Origin: Marivita sp046591575
Lineage (GTDB): Bacteria > Pseudomonadota > Alphaproteobacteria > Rhodobacterales > Rhodobacteraceae
Length of the DNA: 64,000 nt
NCBI RefSeq assembly: GCF_046591575.1
Contig: NZ_JBIQWA010000004.1
Location: 124,001-188,000, forward strand
Reading direction: 5' to 3'
Below, in pieces: positions 1 to 7,676 of this stretch. Position 1 is the stretch's first letter; each line of letters starts with the position of its first letter. The translations under genes were made by a program, and so were the position numbers. The notes below the pieces were generated by a model. It was not told the origin of the DNA, searched no databases, and worked only from the letters and a program-made list of their open reading frames with translations.

Positions 1-564
1 ATATCCCGCAGCCATCAAAAGCTGCGCGGTTTCCGCCAATGGCAGGCCGACCACAGCGCTGAAGCTGCCGTTGATCCAGGGCACAAACGCACCGGCGGGG
101 CCCTGAATCGCATAGCCGCCCGCTTTGCCCTGCCAATCATTGCTCGACAGATAGGCGTTCACTTCCACATCGCTGAGCGATTTCATCTTGACCTGCGTGA
201 CAACATCCCGTTCCCAAAGCCGTTCCCCGCGCCGCACTGCAATTGCCGTGACCACGCGGTGCCGTCTACCAGACAAAGCGTAAAGAAACCGTGCAGCTTC
301 GGCCGCGGTCTCTGGCTTGCCCAGAATACGGCGGCCCAGTGCAACGGTGGTATCGGCAGACAGCACAATGTCATCCGCCTCTGCCGGTATCGCCAGCGCC
401 TTTTCGCGCGCCAGACGGATACAATAGGGGCGCGGCTGTTCCTGCGGATGGGGATCTTCGTTGATGTCAGGCGGGCGGATATCGTCCGCCTCAATCCCGA
501 TCTGCGCCAACAATTCGCGCCTGCGCGGGCTGCCAGAGCCGAGAATCAGGCGCGGTTTGGTCAT
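1..564 (-). CDS. maf: Maf family nucleoside triphosphate pyrophosphatase (3'-truncated by window edge)
   Basis: The minus-strand frame opens with ATG at 564 and stays open to base 1, giving 188 residues. The family is usually about 190-200 residues, so only the last few are missing. The N-terminus begins MTKPRLILGSGSPRRRELL, the Maf signature with the SxSPRR phosphate-binding loop, and the visible C-terminal end matches the LPLAETAQLLMAAGY type found in the family. Maf proteins hydrolyse non-canonical or modified nucleoside triphosphates to monophosphates and act as house-cleaning enzymes in the cytoplasm. The gene lies directly downstream of infA in the same direction, the usual order in Rhodobacteraceae. 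The stop codon lies outside the window. Confidence 0.9.
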   Translation of the reverse strand, partial: MTKPRLILGSGSPRRRELLAQIGIEADDIRPPDINEDPHPQEQPRPYCIRLAREKALAIPAEADDIVLSADTTVALGRRILGKPETAAEAARFLYALSGRRHRVVTAIAVRRGERLWERDVVTQVKMKSLSDVEVNAYLSSNDWQGKAGGYAIQGPAGAFVPWINGSFSAVVGLPLAETAQLLMAAGY

Positions 565-618
565 ATCTGTCCGAATCGTATTCGAAAGCCGGCACCCCGT
601 TAGCGGGATACGCGCCTG

Positions 619-837
619 TTACTTAAAGCGGTAATTGATCCGACCCTTGGTCAGATCATACGGCGTCATCTCGACCTGCACTTTGTCTCCGGCAAGAACG
701 CGGATGCGGTTCTTACGCATTTTTCCTGCCGTGTGCGCGATGATCTCATGGCCGTTTTCAAGCTCGACCCGAAACGTCGCGTTAGGCAGGAGTTCCTTAA
801 CGACACCGGGAAATTCGAGCGTATCTTCCTTGGCCAT
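619..837 (-). CDS. infA: Translation initiation factor IF-1
   Basis: This 72-residue protein starts MAKEDTLEFPGVVKELLP and contains the whole S1-like OB fold of IF-1, including the typical GHEIIAHTAGKMRKNRIRVLAGD stretch and a C-terminal TKGRINYRFK tail. IF-1 binds the ribosomal A site with IF-2 and IF-3 during initiation. I chose the ATG at 837 over an in-frame start 33 bases upstream because a strong AAGGAGA ribosome-binding site sits just before it and because the family length is 72. Its neighbours are maf downstream and, further upstream, a three-gene insertion before the low-Mr phosphatase. Confidence 0.97.
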   Translation of the reverse strand: MAKEDTLEFPGVVKELLPNATFRVELENGHEIIAHTAGKMRKNRIRVLAGDKVQVEMTPYDLTKGRINYRFK

Positions 838-919
838 GGTCTCTCCTTTGTTCATCGTCTCGTAAAACATCGAGACGCGACCCTAAATGGGGGCAAACGC
901 CCAATTTATCAAGGGCAAT

Positions 920-1804
920 TCAGCCCAGTTGTCGTGTTGCGACAATACCGTCACGTCCATTTTGGTCGGCCCAGTGCTGGCGGTTCAACACAACCCCGTC
1001 CCGCCGGACATGGGCCAGCTTGGCAATATCCACATCCGCATAGGTCCAGCCGGGCTCGTTCAAGCTGCCTTCGGCAAGCACACCGGTCGCCGGGAATCCG
1101 GTATCGGGCGGGCCAAAGACCCCGCCCCGTCCGGTGTTTTCATCAACCGCCTGTGACCAGTCACACGCCCCAACGGTCGAGGCCATGACGGTCACACACT
1201 GGTTTTCCAGCGCCCGCGCCATTGCCCCGATTCGAACGCGGGAATAGCCCGCCATCGCTTCTGTGCAGGACGGAACCAGAATCAGCTCAGCCTCGGACAT
1301 CGCGCGCGCCAAAAGCGGGAATTCGCTGTCATAACAGATCAGGATGCCGATCTTGCCAAGCGCCGTCTCGAATAGACGCAACGGACCACCGGCCTGCACG
1401 CCCCAGTCTTCACGTTCAAACCGGGTCATGATCTGTTTGTCCTGATACCCCACACTGCCATCCGGGGCAAAGAACCGCGCCCGGTTCACCGGCCGATCCC
1501 CGAACGCCGGATCAAACACCGGGGCCGACGCGGCAAGGATATGGACACCGAACTCCCGCGCCAGATGCGCATGGGCCGCATCAGCCTGGGGAATGCGCTG
1601 TGACACGGCGTGCAATGACTGCTCAAGATCATGCGCCACATCGCGCCCTTCCAGCGTGGCCAGCTCCATCGCACCATATTCGGGAAACACCAAAAGCTGC
1701 GCACCATTGCCGGCAGCCTCTTTCACCCAATGCCGCAACTTTTCTTCATAGGCACCGAAGGACGGTAGAAACGCCATCGGATACGCAGCTGTTGCAATCT
1801 TCAT
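920..1804 (-). CDS. Carbon-nitrogen hydrolase family protein (nitrilase superfamily)
   Basis: This 294-residue protein shows the Glu-Lys-Cys triad of the nitrilase superfamily: Glu42 in the VFPEYG motif, Lys123 in a GYQDKQIM context, and Cys157 in ILICYDSEFP. Members hydrolyse nitriles, amides or carbamoyl groups, and the sequence alone does not tell me which substrate is used. There is no signal peptide, so it should be cytoplasmic. Its start overlaps the stop of the upstream GNAT gene by four bases (ATGA), and that gene overlaps the NTF2-like gene before it, so the three are probably translated from one message. It could be an omega-amidase or a relative of eukaryotic-type nitrilases. The substrate is unknown. 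Confidence 0.85.
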   Translation of the reverse strand: MKIATAAYPMAFLPSFGAYEEKLRHWVKEAAGNGAQLLVFPEYGAMELATLEGRDVAHDLEQSLHAVSQRIPQADAAHAHLAREFGVHILAASAPVFDPAFGDRPVNRARFFAPDGSVGYQDKQIMTRFEREDWGVQAGGPLRLFETALGKIGILICYDSEFPLLARAMSEAELILVPSCTEAMAGYSRVRIGAMARALENQCVTVMASTVGACDWSQAVDENTGRGGVFGPPDTGFPATGVLAEGSLNEPGWTYADVDIAKLAHVRRDGVVLNRQHWADQNGRDGIVATRQLG

Positions 1805-2397
1805 GCGGGCTCCTTTTGCAGATGTCGTGTCCAGACCTGCAGGGGTTTAACCGTCTCTTCGGACTGGTCCACGTCCTTCCAGCTGAACTCTGCGATGGCA
1901 CCGGGCAAAGGCCTGTATCCCCGTTTGCGCCAAAACCCATCCAGCGGGCGGTAATCAGGCGGTTTTAGCGGATGATCGTCAGGACGGATCACCCGACAGA
2001 ACGCTGATATCTCCGCCCCCAGCGCGCTGGCATGCGCCTCTCGCAGATCAAAGAACCGGTTTCCGATCCCCTGACCGCGATACGCGGGCAGCAACACGGA
2101 TTCGGCACAGTAAAAAATCTTCTCCAGACACAGATCGGTGCCGGAAAAGGCGGCCGCGAAATCATCGGCATGGTCGGTCATCGGCGTGCCCGTCGCCGCC
2201 CCGACAAGCCGCGCGCCGTCAAACGCCCCGACCAGAATCGCCCCGGAACTGTTGCGATAGGTGTCCAGATACCGGCGTTCATAGGCCAAATCGCCATCAT
2301 ACAGATACGGCCAGTCCCGAAACACCGCGATGCGCAGCCGGGCGACGTCATCAAGAACCGCATCCAGATCTGCGCCCGTCAGCGCCGCAACCCGCAT
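1801..2397 (-). CDS. GNAT family N-acetyltransferase
   Basis: About 198 residues. The acetyl-CoA binding motif A is visible as LLPAYRGQGIGNRFFD around residues 105-120, preceded by the expected beta strand and followed by an amphipathic helix. GNAT enzymes transfer an acetyl group from acetyl-CoA to an amine, but the acceptor cannot be read from the sequence. The ATG at 2397 forms a TGATG overlap with the NTF2-like gene upstream. A GTG one codon earlier (2400) is also possible. The stop overlaps the nitrilase start, so these two enzymes are probably co-expressed and may act on one small molecule. That last point is inference. Confidence 0.85.
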   Translation of the reverse strand: MRVAALTGADLDAVLDDVARLRIAVFRDWPYLYDGDLAYERRYLDTYRNSSGAILVGAFDGARLVGAATGTPMTDHADDFAAAFSGTDLCLEKIFYCAESVLLPAYRGQGIGNRFFDLREAHASALGAEISAFCRVIRPDDHPLKPPDYRPLDGFWRKRGYRPLPGAIAEFSWKDVDQSEETVKPLQVWTRHLQKEPA

Positions 2398-2792
2398 CAC
2401 GACACCTGTTTCATCCAGTCCCCAAGATTGTAATAGGTCACAACCCGGCTGATTTTGTCAGCTGACAACGAAAAAAATGACCCGGCAGGAAGACGATAGC
2501 CCTGCCCGGTCGCTTCAGGCAAACCGGCATCCGTTTCCAGATAGGTGCCGTTCACCATGTATTCGGCCGCCGCCCGCGCGCCGTCTTCGGCGGTAAACAC
2601 CACCAACTCTGTCAGCGTTTCATCGTAACAGCGCGCCATATGATCACAAAAGCTCGCAAACGCCTCTTTGCCGACCCGGACCTCGCCTTCATTAACGTGA
2701 TGGGCCACGTCGTCTGACAGACAATCCAGCATCCCGGCGATGTCCTTGCGGTTGAAGGCATCAAAATACCGCTCGATGGTTGCTTTGGTCAT
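2397..2792 (-). CDS. NTF2-like / SnoaL-like domain protein (ketosteroid isomerase-type fold)
   Basis: A 131-residue protein with the pattern of small NTF2-fold proteins: an N-terminal YFDAFNRKDIAGMLDCLSDDVAHHVN segment, a central YMVNGTYLET strand, and a C-terminal LSADKISRVVTYYNLGDWM strand. Such proteins are binding or isomerase domains with very diverse roles, and no specific activity can be assigned. I chose the ATG at 2792, which gives a four-base ATGA overlap with the stop of the low-Mr phosphatase gene. A start five codons upstream would lie wholly inside that gene. It belongs to the NTF2-GNAT-nitrilase trio inserted between the phosphatase and infA. Confidence 0.8.
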   Translation of the reverse strand: MTKATIERYFDAFNRKDIAGMLDCLSDDVAHHVNEGEVRVGKEAFASFCDHMARCYDETLTELVVFTAEDGARAAAEYMVNGTYLETDAGLPEATGQGYRLPAGSFFSLSADKISRVVTYYNLGDWMKQVS

Positions 2793-3238
2793 TGGGGCTG
2801 TCTCCATTTGGTGCTCAGGCGATCCATCAGCTGGTCGCGGGTTTGGCGGTAGGCATTCAATTTCTGTTCCCGGGTCTCGCCCAACCCGGTGGGGTCCATG
2901 ATGGGCCAGTATTCAACCGTCAGGTGGTACAATCGCGTGAGATCCAGCGCGCGCCGCTGCGACGCCGGCGACAGCGCGACAATCAGATCAAATCCCGACA
3001 ACGCTTCGCCGGTCTGCTCCATTTCGTCAAAACTGCGCGACCGATGCCGACTGAGCGCAACGCCGATCTCGTTACAGACCGCAATCGCAAAGCCGTCGAT
3101 TTCAAGATCATTCACCACGCCAACAGATTGCACATAGGTTTCAAAGCCATACAGCTTTTTCATAATACCTTCGGCCATCGGAGAGCGCACGGCGTTGTGA
3201 TCACAGCAAAACAGAATCGATTGCGGCAAAGCCCCCAC
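2789..3238 (-). CDS. Low molecular weight phosphotyrosine protein phosphatase family
   Basis: A 149-residue protein. The phosphate-binding loop C(x)5R is present near the N-terminus as Cys12-Asp-His-Asn-Ala-Val-Arg18 followed by Ser19, and a candidate general-acid Asp lies in a WPIMDPTG motif near the C-terminus. The fold is shared by low-Mr tyrosine phosphatases and thioredoxin-coupled arsenate reductases. Nothing here shows an arsenic role, and the gene sits in the UPF0262-phosphatase-infA block that is conserved in Rhodobacteraceae. Its stop is two bases downstream of where the UPF0262 gene ends on the other side, and it overlaps the NTF2-like gene by four bases. Confidence 0.88.
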   Translation of the reverse strand: MGALPQSILFCCDHNAVRSPMAEGIMKKLYGFETYVQSVGVVNDLEIDGFAIAVCNEIGVALSRHRSRSFDEMEQTGEALSGFDLIVALSPASQRRALDLTRLYHLTVEYWPIMDPTGLGETREQKLNAYRQTRDQLMDRLSTKWRQPQ

Positions 3239-3240
3239 GC

Positions 3241-3720
3241 TTAGGCTCCGAAATGCAGCACGCAGATCAACGTGAACAGGCGGCGCGCGGTGTCATCGTC
3301 AACCGCAACCTTGCCGTCCAGACGGTCCTGCAAAATGCGCGCCCCTTCGTTGTGAATGCCGCGCCGCGCCATGTCGATTGTCTCGATCTGGCTGGGCGGC
3401 AGGGTTTTGACCGCATCGAAATAAGATTTGCAGATCTGAAAGTAATCTTTGACCACCTGTCGAAATGGCGTCAGCGACAAATGGAATTCCGCCGCCTTTT
3501 CGTGTTTTTCCGTTGTGACATCAAACACCAGCCGTTTGTCCCGGATCGAAAGACCCACAACATAGGGACCAGGCGGCACCGGTCGCCCGTCGCGGTCAGG
3601 CAGTTCAAAGGTGTTGTGCTCCATAAGATCAAACATCGCGACACGGCGTTCCTGTTCGATCTCGGGGGTCGGCGGCGGCAGGTTGCCGTCATCCAGTTCA
3701 ATATGGGCAATGCGGGTCAT
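3241..3720 (-). CDS. UPF0262 family protein
   Basis: A 159-residue protein that starts MTRIAHIELDDGNLPPPTPE and contains the well-conserved IEQERRVAMFDLMEHNTF and FHLSLTPFRQVVKDYFQICKSYFDAVK blocks of the alphaproteobacterial UPF0262 family. Length and motifs fit the family over the whole protein. No catalytic motif, membrane segment or signal peptide is visible, and the function of the family is unknown to me. It is the first gene of a minus-strand run followed two bases later by the low-Mr phosphatase. In many relatives it follows hisD, but here a BciB-like gene lies upstream instead. Confidence 0.9.
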   Translation of the reverse strand: MTRIAHIELDDGNLPPPTPEIEQERRVAMFDLMEHNTFELPDRDGRPVPPGPYVVGLSIRDKRLVFDVTTEKHEKAAEFHLSLTPFRQVVKDYFQICKSYFDAVKTLPPSQIETIDMARRGIHNEGARILQDRLDGKVAVDDDTARRLFTLICVLHFGA

Positions 3721-3782
3721 GGATCGTCGTCCTCAGGCTGCGCACCTCCCTAACGCGCGGTTTCAAATCACGCAATCAAAGC

Positions 3783-5009
3783 CTATCCCTCGTCGCGTGT
3801 CTCGGTGGTGGTTTGTGTCAAACCATATCTTTCGGCAATAGCCCAGACATGACGCGGCACCATGTTCTTGATCTTTGCCGGATGGGCGCGTCTGAGGTGC
3901 AGAATTGTCTCGATTGCCTTCATTTCAACCCGCGCGCGGGCAAATTCCAGCCCCCTCGGCCCAGTGCGCGGTTGAAGCCAGGCCACAATCGGGCGCACCC
4001 AATTCGGCATCCTGCGCAAAGGCAGCCCACCCGCCGCGCGTTCGGTATTGGCCAAAAACCCCTTGACTGCCGCCGTGCGCTTGCCCCGGTCGGTCAGCGG
4101 CGTGGTCACGACGCGGTCTGCCAGGCGATCCAGAACCGCAGCCCCCCGCGCATTGCGCACGATCAGCCACTGATCCCCGTCGCCGCCCATATACCCCACC
4201 GTGATATCCGCCAGCCGGTTGGTGTAATCCACACATGTCTTGCAGGTCATCGGGAAAAAATCCGCCGGCAAATCCGACAAGGGCAGCTTCAAAAACGGCA
4301 CAAACCGGGGTTTGCGGCCATCGTCATAGCGCAGCTCGACCCGGTAATCGGCGCGGAATTCCAGATAGGACACAGTCTCGGGCCGGTCCTCCAGCAAGCC
4401 CAGAAAGCGATGAAAATTCTCGGTGGTCGTGTTGTCCGAACAGGGTGTGCCAATGACCGTGATCTCGTCAAAACCCAGCTCTGCCTCCAGCGCGCGCAGG
4501 GCATAGACCTGACAGGGCACTCCGATCACGGCAATCCGCCGCAAACCCATGTCCCGCGCCGGCTCCAGCAGCGCCAGAAGCGGGCCATACCCCATCCGCA
4601 TGCCCCGGCACTGCGCCATATCCGCCGGATCGGTCACGATCACCGGCATCGGCTTCCACCGGTCGTTGGGATCAGGTGCCGTCGCAAGCACCCCGTCCAC
4701 CGCCCCTGCGCGCAACAGCTCGGCGGCAAGCCCAGTGGTCAACCCGGTCCACTGCGCGCCTTCGGCCGCAGGCTGCAAACGGGCGCGGTACATCGCTTGG
4801 GTCACACCGAAAAACACCTCGTCGGCGGCCCCTGCGATGCGTCCGTGAACGGTCTGTTCCAGACTGTCGTAATCGGGCTGGATGAACTGACAGGCTTTGC
4901 CGCAGGCGCGTCCGTCACCGATCCGCGAAACGCCGCAATCGGTACACAGCCCGGCACGCGGCGCGCCTCCGACCTTGGGTATGACCAAACCGATGCGCTC
5001 GCCATCCAT
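3783..5009 (-). CDS. bciB: F420 hydrogenase/dehydrogenase beta-subunit family, BciB-like 8-vinyl reductase
   Basis: A 408-residue protein with an N-terminal Cys cluster (Cys22, Cys25, Cys36, Cys40) and a second cluster in FPMTCKTCVDYTNRLADITVGYMGG, which are candidate iron-sulfur ligands. Blocks such as GAQWTGL, WKPMPVIV, IGVPCQVYALRALE, GTPCSDNTTTENF, QWLIVRN and GPRGLEFAR line up with what I remember of cyanobacterial ferredoxin-dependent divinyl (proto)chlorophyllide 8-vinyl reductase BciB. The expected reaction is reduction of the C8 vinyl group during (bacterio)chlorophyll synthesis. The upstream region carries a TGT-N12-ACA box typical of PpsR/CrtJ control of photosynthesis genes, which agrees with this role. 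A non-photosynthetic member of the same family remains possible. Confidence 0.75.
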   Translation of the reverse strand: MDGERIGLVIPKVGGAPRAGLCTDCGVSRIGDGRACGKACQFIQPDYDSLEQTVHGRIAGAADEVFFGVTQAMYRARLQPAAEGAQWTGLTTGLAAELLRAGAVDGVLATAPDPNDRWKPMPVIVTDPADMAQCRGMRMGYGPLLALLEPARDMGLRRIAVIGVPCQVYALRALEAELGFDEITVIGTPCSDNTTTENFHRFLGLLEDRPETVSYLEFRADYRVELRYDDGRKPRFVPFLKLPLSDLPADFFPMTCKTCVDYTNRLADITVGYMGGDGDQWLIVRNARGAAVLDRLADRVVTTPLTDRGKRTAAVKGFLANTERAAGGLPLRRMPNWVRPIVAWLQPRTGPRGLEFARARVEMKAIETILHLRRAHPAKIKNMVPRHVWAIAERYGLTQTTTETRDEG

Positions 5010-5034
5010 GCGCGACTCTCCAAACAGACCAATG

Positions 5035-5052
5035 TGTCAACTTAACCTGACA
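5035..5052 (-). promoter_or_regulatory. Candidate PpsR/CrtJ operator (TGT-N12-ACA)
   Basis: The 18-base site TGTCAACTTAACCTGACA matches the PpsR/CrtJ consensus TGT-N12-ACA and is a longer inverted repeat (TGTCA...TGACA with a near-symmetric TTAA centre). It lies 26-43 bases upstream of the bciB-like ATG, where a repressor would block transcription. A GGAG ribosome-binding site lies between it and the start. A six-base consensus alone occurs by chance, and the five-base arms and position are what make this call reasonable. Confidence 0.6.
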
Positions 5053-5143
5053 CGTCAGACCGCAGACAGTCCAGCATTTCTTCTTTTTGCAAATATGCAA
5101 ATCCGCCAATGCCACAAGCAAACCGCCAGGCAAACAGCGTGCG

Positions 5144-6226
5144 TCAGCGCACCTTGAGCGTGGCCAGACCGATCAGCGCCAGAATGAGCGAAATGATCCA
5201 GAACCGGATCACGATCTGCGGCTCGGCCCAGCCCTTCTTTTCGTAATGGTGATGGATCGGGGCCATCAGGAACACGCGTTTGCCCGTGCGCTTGAAATAC
5301 AACACCTGAATGATCACCGACAACGCCTCAAGCACAAAAAGCCCGCCCACAATCGCCAGCACGATCTCGTGTTTGGTGGCCACGGCGATGGCCCCCAAAG
5401 CGCCCCCCAGCGCCAAAGACCCGGTGTCGCCCATAAACACCGCTGCGGGCGGGGCGTTGTACCACAAAAAGCCAAGGCCACCGCCAAAGATGCCAGCGGT
5501 AAAGATCAGGATTTCGCCGGTGCCGGGCACATAATGCACATCCAGATAGTCGGTAAAATCAACCCGGCCCACCGCATAGGCAATCACCCCCAGCGTGCCT
5601 GCCGCGATCATCACCGGCATAATCGCCAGACCATCAAGCCCATCCGTCAGGTTCACCGCATTGGCCGCGCCAACGATGACGATCACGGCAAAGGGCACAA
5701 ACAGATAGCCAAGGTTCAACAGCGTGTCCTTGAACACCGGAAAGGCCAGTTTGTTGGTCAGCGCCTCGGGATGGTATTGCGCGGCCCAGTATCCGGCAAT
5801 TGCAGCAATCACAAACCCCAGCAAAAGCCGCACCTTGCCGGACACACCAGCGGTGTTTTGTTTTTTAACCTTTGCGTAATCATCCGCAAATCCGATCAGC
5901 GCGAAACTGATGGTGACAAACAGCACCATCCAGACAAAGGGATTGTCCAGTCGCGCCCATAGCAGGGTTGAGGTCAGCAACGCGCCCACAATCAGCAAGC
6001 CCCCCATCGTCGGGGTGCCCGCCTTTGAGACATGGCCTTCGGGCCCATCTTCGCGGATCGGTTGGCCCTTGCCCTGACGTTTGCGCAGCACGTTGATCAA
6101 GGGCTTGCCAAACAGGAACCCGAACAACAATGCGGTGAGAAAAGCCCCACCTGCGCGAAAGGTAATATAGCGAAACAGGTTAAAGACATCGCCACCATCC
6201 GACAGGGCGGTCAACCAAAACAACAT
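5144..6226 (-). CDS. mraY: Phospho-N-acetylmuramoyl-pentapeptide transferase
   Basis: A 360-residue integral membrane protein that makes lipid I by transferring phospho-MurNAc-pentapeptide from UDP to undecaprenyl phosphate on the inner face of the inner membrane. Family motifs are clear: EDGPEGHVSKAGTPTMGGLLI, FADDYAKVKKQ, NAVNLTDGLDGLAIMP and a C-terminal APIHHHYEKKGWAEPQIVIRFW. About ten hydrophobic segments are visible. The start at 6226 (MLFWLTALSDGG) gives the standard family length and lies four bases after the murF stop. A longer in-frame start inside murF is unlikely. It is the last dcw gene here: the next gene downstream is bciB-like, not murD. Confidence 0.97.
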   Translation of the reverse strand: MLFWLTALSDGGDVFNLFRYITFRAGGAFLTALLFGFLFGKPLINVLRKRQGKGQPIREDGPEGHVSKAGTPTMGGLLIVGALLTSTLLWARLDNPFVWMVLFVTISFALIGFADDYAKVKKQNTAGVSGKVRLLLGFVIAAIAGYWAAQYHPEALTNKLAFPVFKDTLLNLGYLFVPFAVIVIVGAANAVNLTDGLDGLAIMPVMIAAGTLGVIAYAVGRVDFTDYLDVHYVPGTGEILIFTAGIFGGGLGFLWYNAPPAAVFMGDTGSLALGGALGAIAVATKHEIVLAIVGGLFVLEALSVIIQVLYFKRTGKRVFLMAPIHHHYEKKGWAEPQIVIRFWIISLILALIGLATLKVR

Positions 6227-6230
6227 ATTC

Positions 6231-7676
6231 TCAGGATCCTTCCACGGGCGCGTGCGGGCCGCCTTCGCCCATATTCTGAATGGCGTCAACCACACGGGCC
6301 AACCCCATGGACAAAGATCCCTTGACCATCACAACATCCCCGGCATCCAGATGCCGGGGCAGCTGTGCGGCCATGTCCTGCGCGGTTTCGGTCCAGAGAC
6401 CGCGTCGCTCTTTCGGCAGGGCCGCATGCAAACTGCGCATCAAGGGGCCCACGCAATGCACTTTATCCAGCCGCGATGTCGCCGCGAGATCCGCAAGCGC
6501 TGCGTGCAGTTCCGGGCCTGTCGGGCCAAGTTCTTTCATATCGCCCAATACCGCAATCCGCCGGCCCCGACTGACGCGCCCGATGTCGTTCTGAACCGGG
6601 GCGTCCGCCAGCACGGTCAGGGATGCCGCCATCGAAGCGGGATTCGCGTTATAGGCATCGTCAAACAGCGCAAGCGTCGCGGCGGGGTCTGCACCGTCCA
6701 GCATCACCGTTACATGCGCGCCGCGCCCCGCACCGGGATGCCAACGCCCGATGGCGGCAAGCGATAGCGCACGATCCAATCCCAGAACCTCGCAGGTGGC
6801 CAGCACAGCGGCCCCGTTCAGCGCAAAGTGACGTCCCGGCGCGTCAATCTTGTAAAGCATCTCCGCCCCGGCATACCGGGCCTGCGCGACACTGACCCCG
6901 TTTTCGTCGCGGATCGAAACGACCCGCATGTCACAGCTGTCCGACAGTCCGAAAGACAGATGCATGGCCGCGCGTTTTTCGGCGTTTGCCTGCAAGATCC
7001 CGCATGTCGGCACATCGCCATTCCAGATCGCCGTGCCACCTGTTTCCAGCCCGTCAAAGATCGACGCCTTTTCATGGGCAATGCCGTCGATGCTCTCGAA
7101 CGCCTCCAGATGTGCCGGGGCCACGATGGTCACAAGGGCCACATGGGGCCGGGCCATTTTGCTGAGCGGTGCGATTTCACCGGGCTGGTTCATACCGATT
7201 TCAATCACCGCGAACTCGGTTTCCCTGGGCATTCGCGCCAGGGTCAGCGGCACCCCCCAGTGATTGTTGTAGCTGGCCTCTGCCGCATGCACTGCCCCAT
7301 GCGCCGCAAGCACGGTGCGCATCATTTCCTTGGTCGAGGTTTTGCCGACCGAGCCGGTGATCCCGATGACTTTGGCGCTGGTGCGCGCCCGCGCCGCACG
7401 GCCCAACGCCTCCAGGCCGGTTTGCACATCGGGCACGATCAACAGCGGTGCATCGGCGCTGATGCCATCAGGAACCCGGCTGACCAATGCGGCGGCGGCC
7501 CCGTTTTCCAGCGCCTGCGCCACAAAGTCATGACCATCGCGCGCCGCCGTGAGCGCAACAAACAAATCACCGGCGCGCAGCGTTCTTGTGTCGATAGATA
7601 CCCCTTCGGCGACCCAGTCTGTTGTGGCCCGGCCCCCGGTGGCGGCGGCCGCCTCTGCGCTTGTCCAAAGGGTCAT
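6231..7676 (-). CDS. murF: UDP-N-acetylmuramoyl-tripeptide--D-alanyl-D-alanine ligase
   Basis: A 481-residue Mur ligase that adds D-Ala-D-Ala to UDP-MurNAc-tripeptide in the cytoplasm. The N-terminal domain has the GVSIDTRTLRAGDLFVAL motif, the ATP-binding P-loop is GITGSVGKTSTKEM, and the central domain holds ASYNNHWGVPLTLARMP and FAVIEIGMNQPGEI. The C-terminal domain contains FDDAYNANPASMAASL and VLGDMKELGP. Length and motif order are normal. Its start overlaps the murE stop by four bases (ATGA), and mraY begins four bases after its stop, so the three are translationally coupled within the dcw operon. Confidence 0.96.
   Translation of the reverse strand: MTLWTSAEAAAATGGRATTDWVAEGVSIDTRTLRAGDLFVALTAARDGHDFVAQALENGAAAALVSRVPDGISADAPLLIVPDVQTGLEALGRAARARTSAKVIGITGSVGKTSTKEMMRTVLAAHGAVHAAEASYNNHWGVPLTLARMPRETEFAVIEIGMNQPGEIAPLSKMARPHVALVTIVAPAHLEAFESIDGIAHEKASIFDGLETGGTAIWNGDVPTCGILQANAEKRAAMHLSFGLSDSCDMRVVSIRDENGVSVAQARYAGAEMLYKIDAPGRHFALNGAAVLATCEVLGLDRALSLAAIGRWHPGAGRGAHVTVMLDGADPAATLALFDDAYNANPASMAASLTVLADAPVQNDIGRVSRGRRIAVLGDMKELGPTGPELHAALADLAATSRLDKVHCVGPLMRSLHAALPKERRGLWTETAQDMAAQLPRHLDAGDVVMVKGSLSMGLARVVDAIQNMGEGGPHAPVEGS

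Noticed and set aside
2789..3238. Arsenate reductase of an ars operon
   Set aside because: The fold is shared, but there are no arsR, arsB or acr3 genes, and the synteny is that of a housekeeping phosphatase.
3813..5045. 410-codon open frame on the plus strand
   Set aside because: Antisense shadow of the BciB-like gene, which has clear family motifs.
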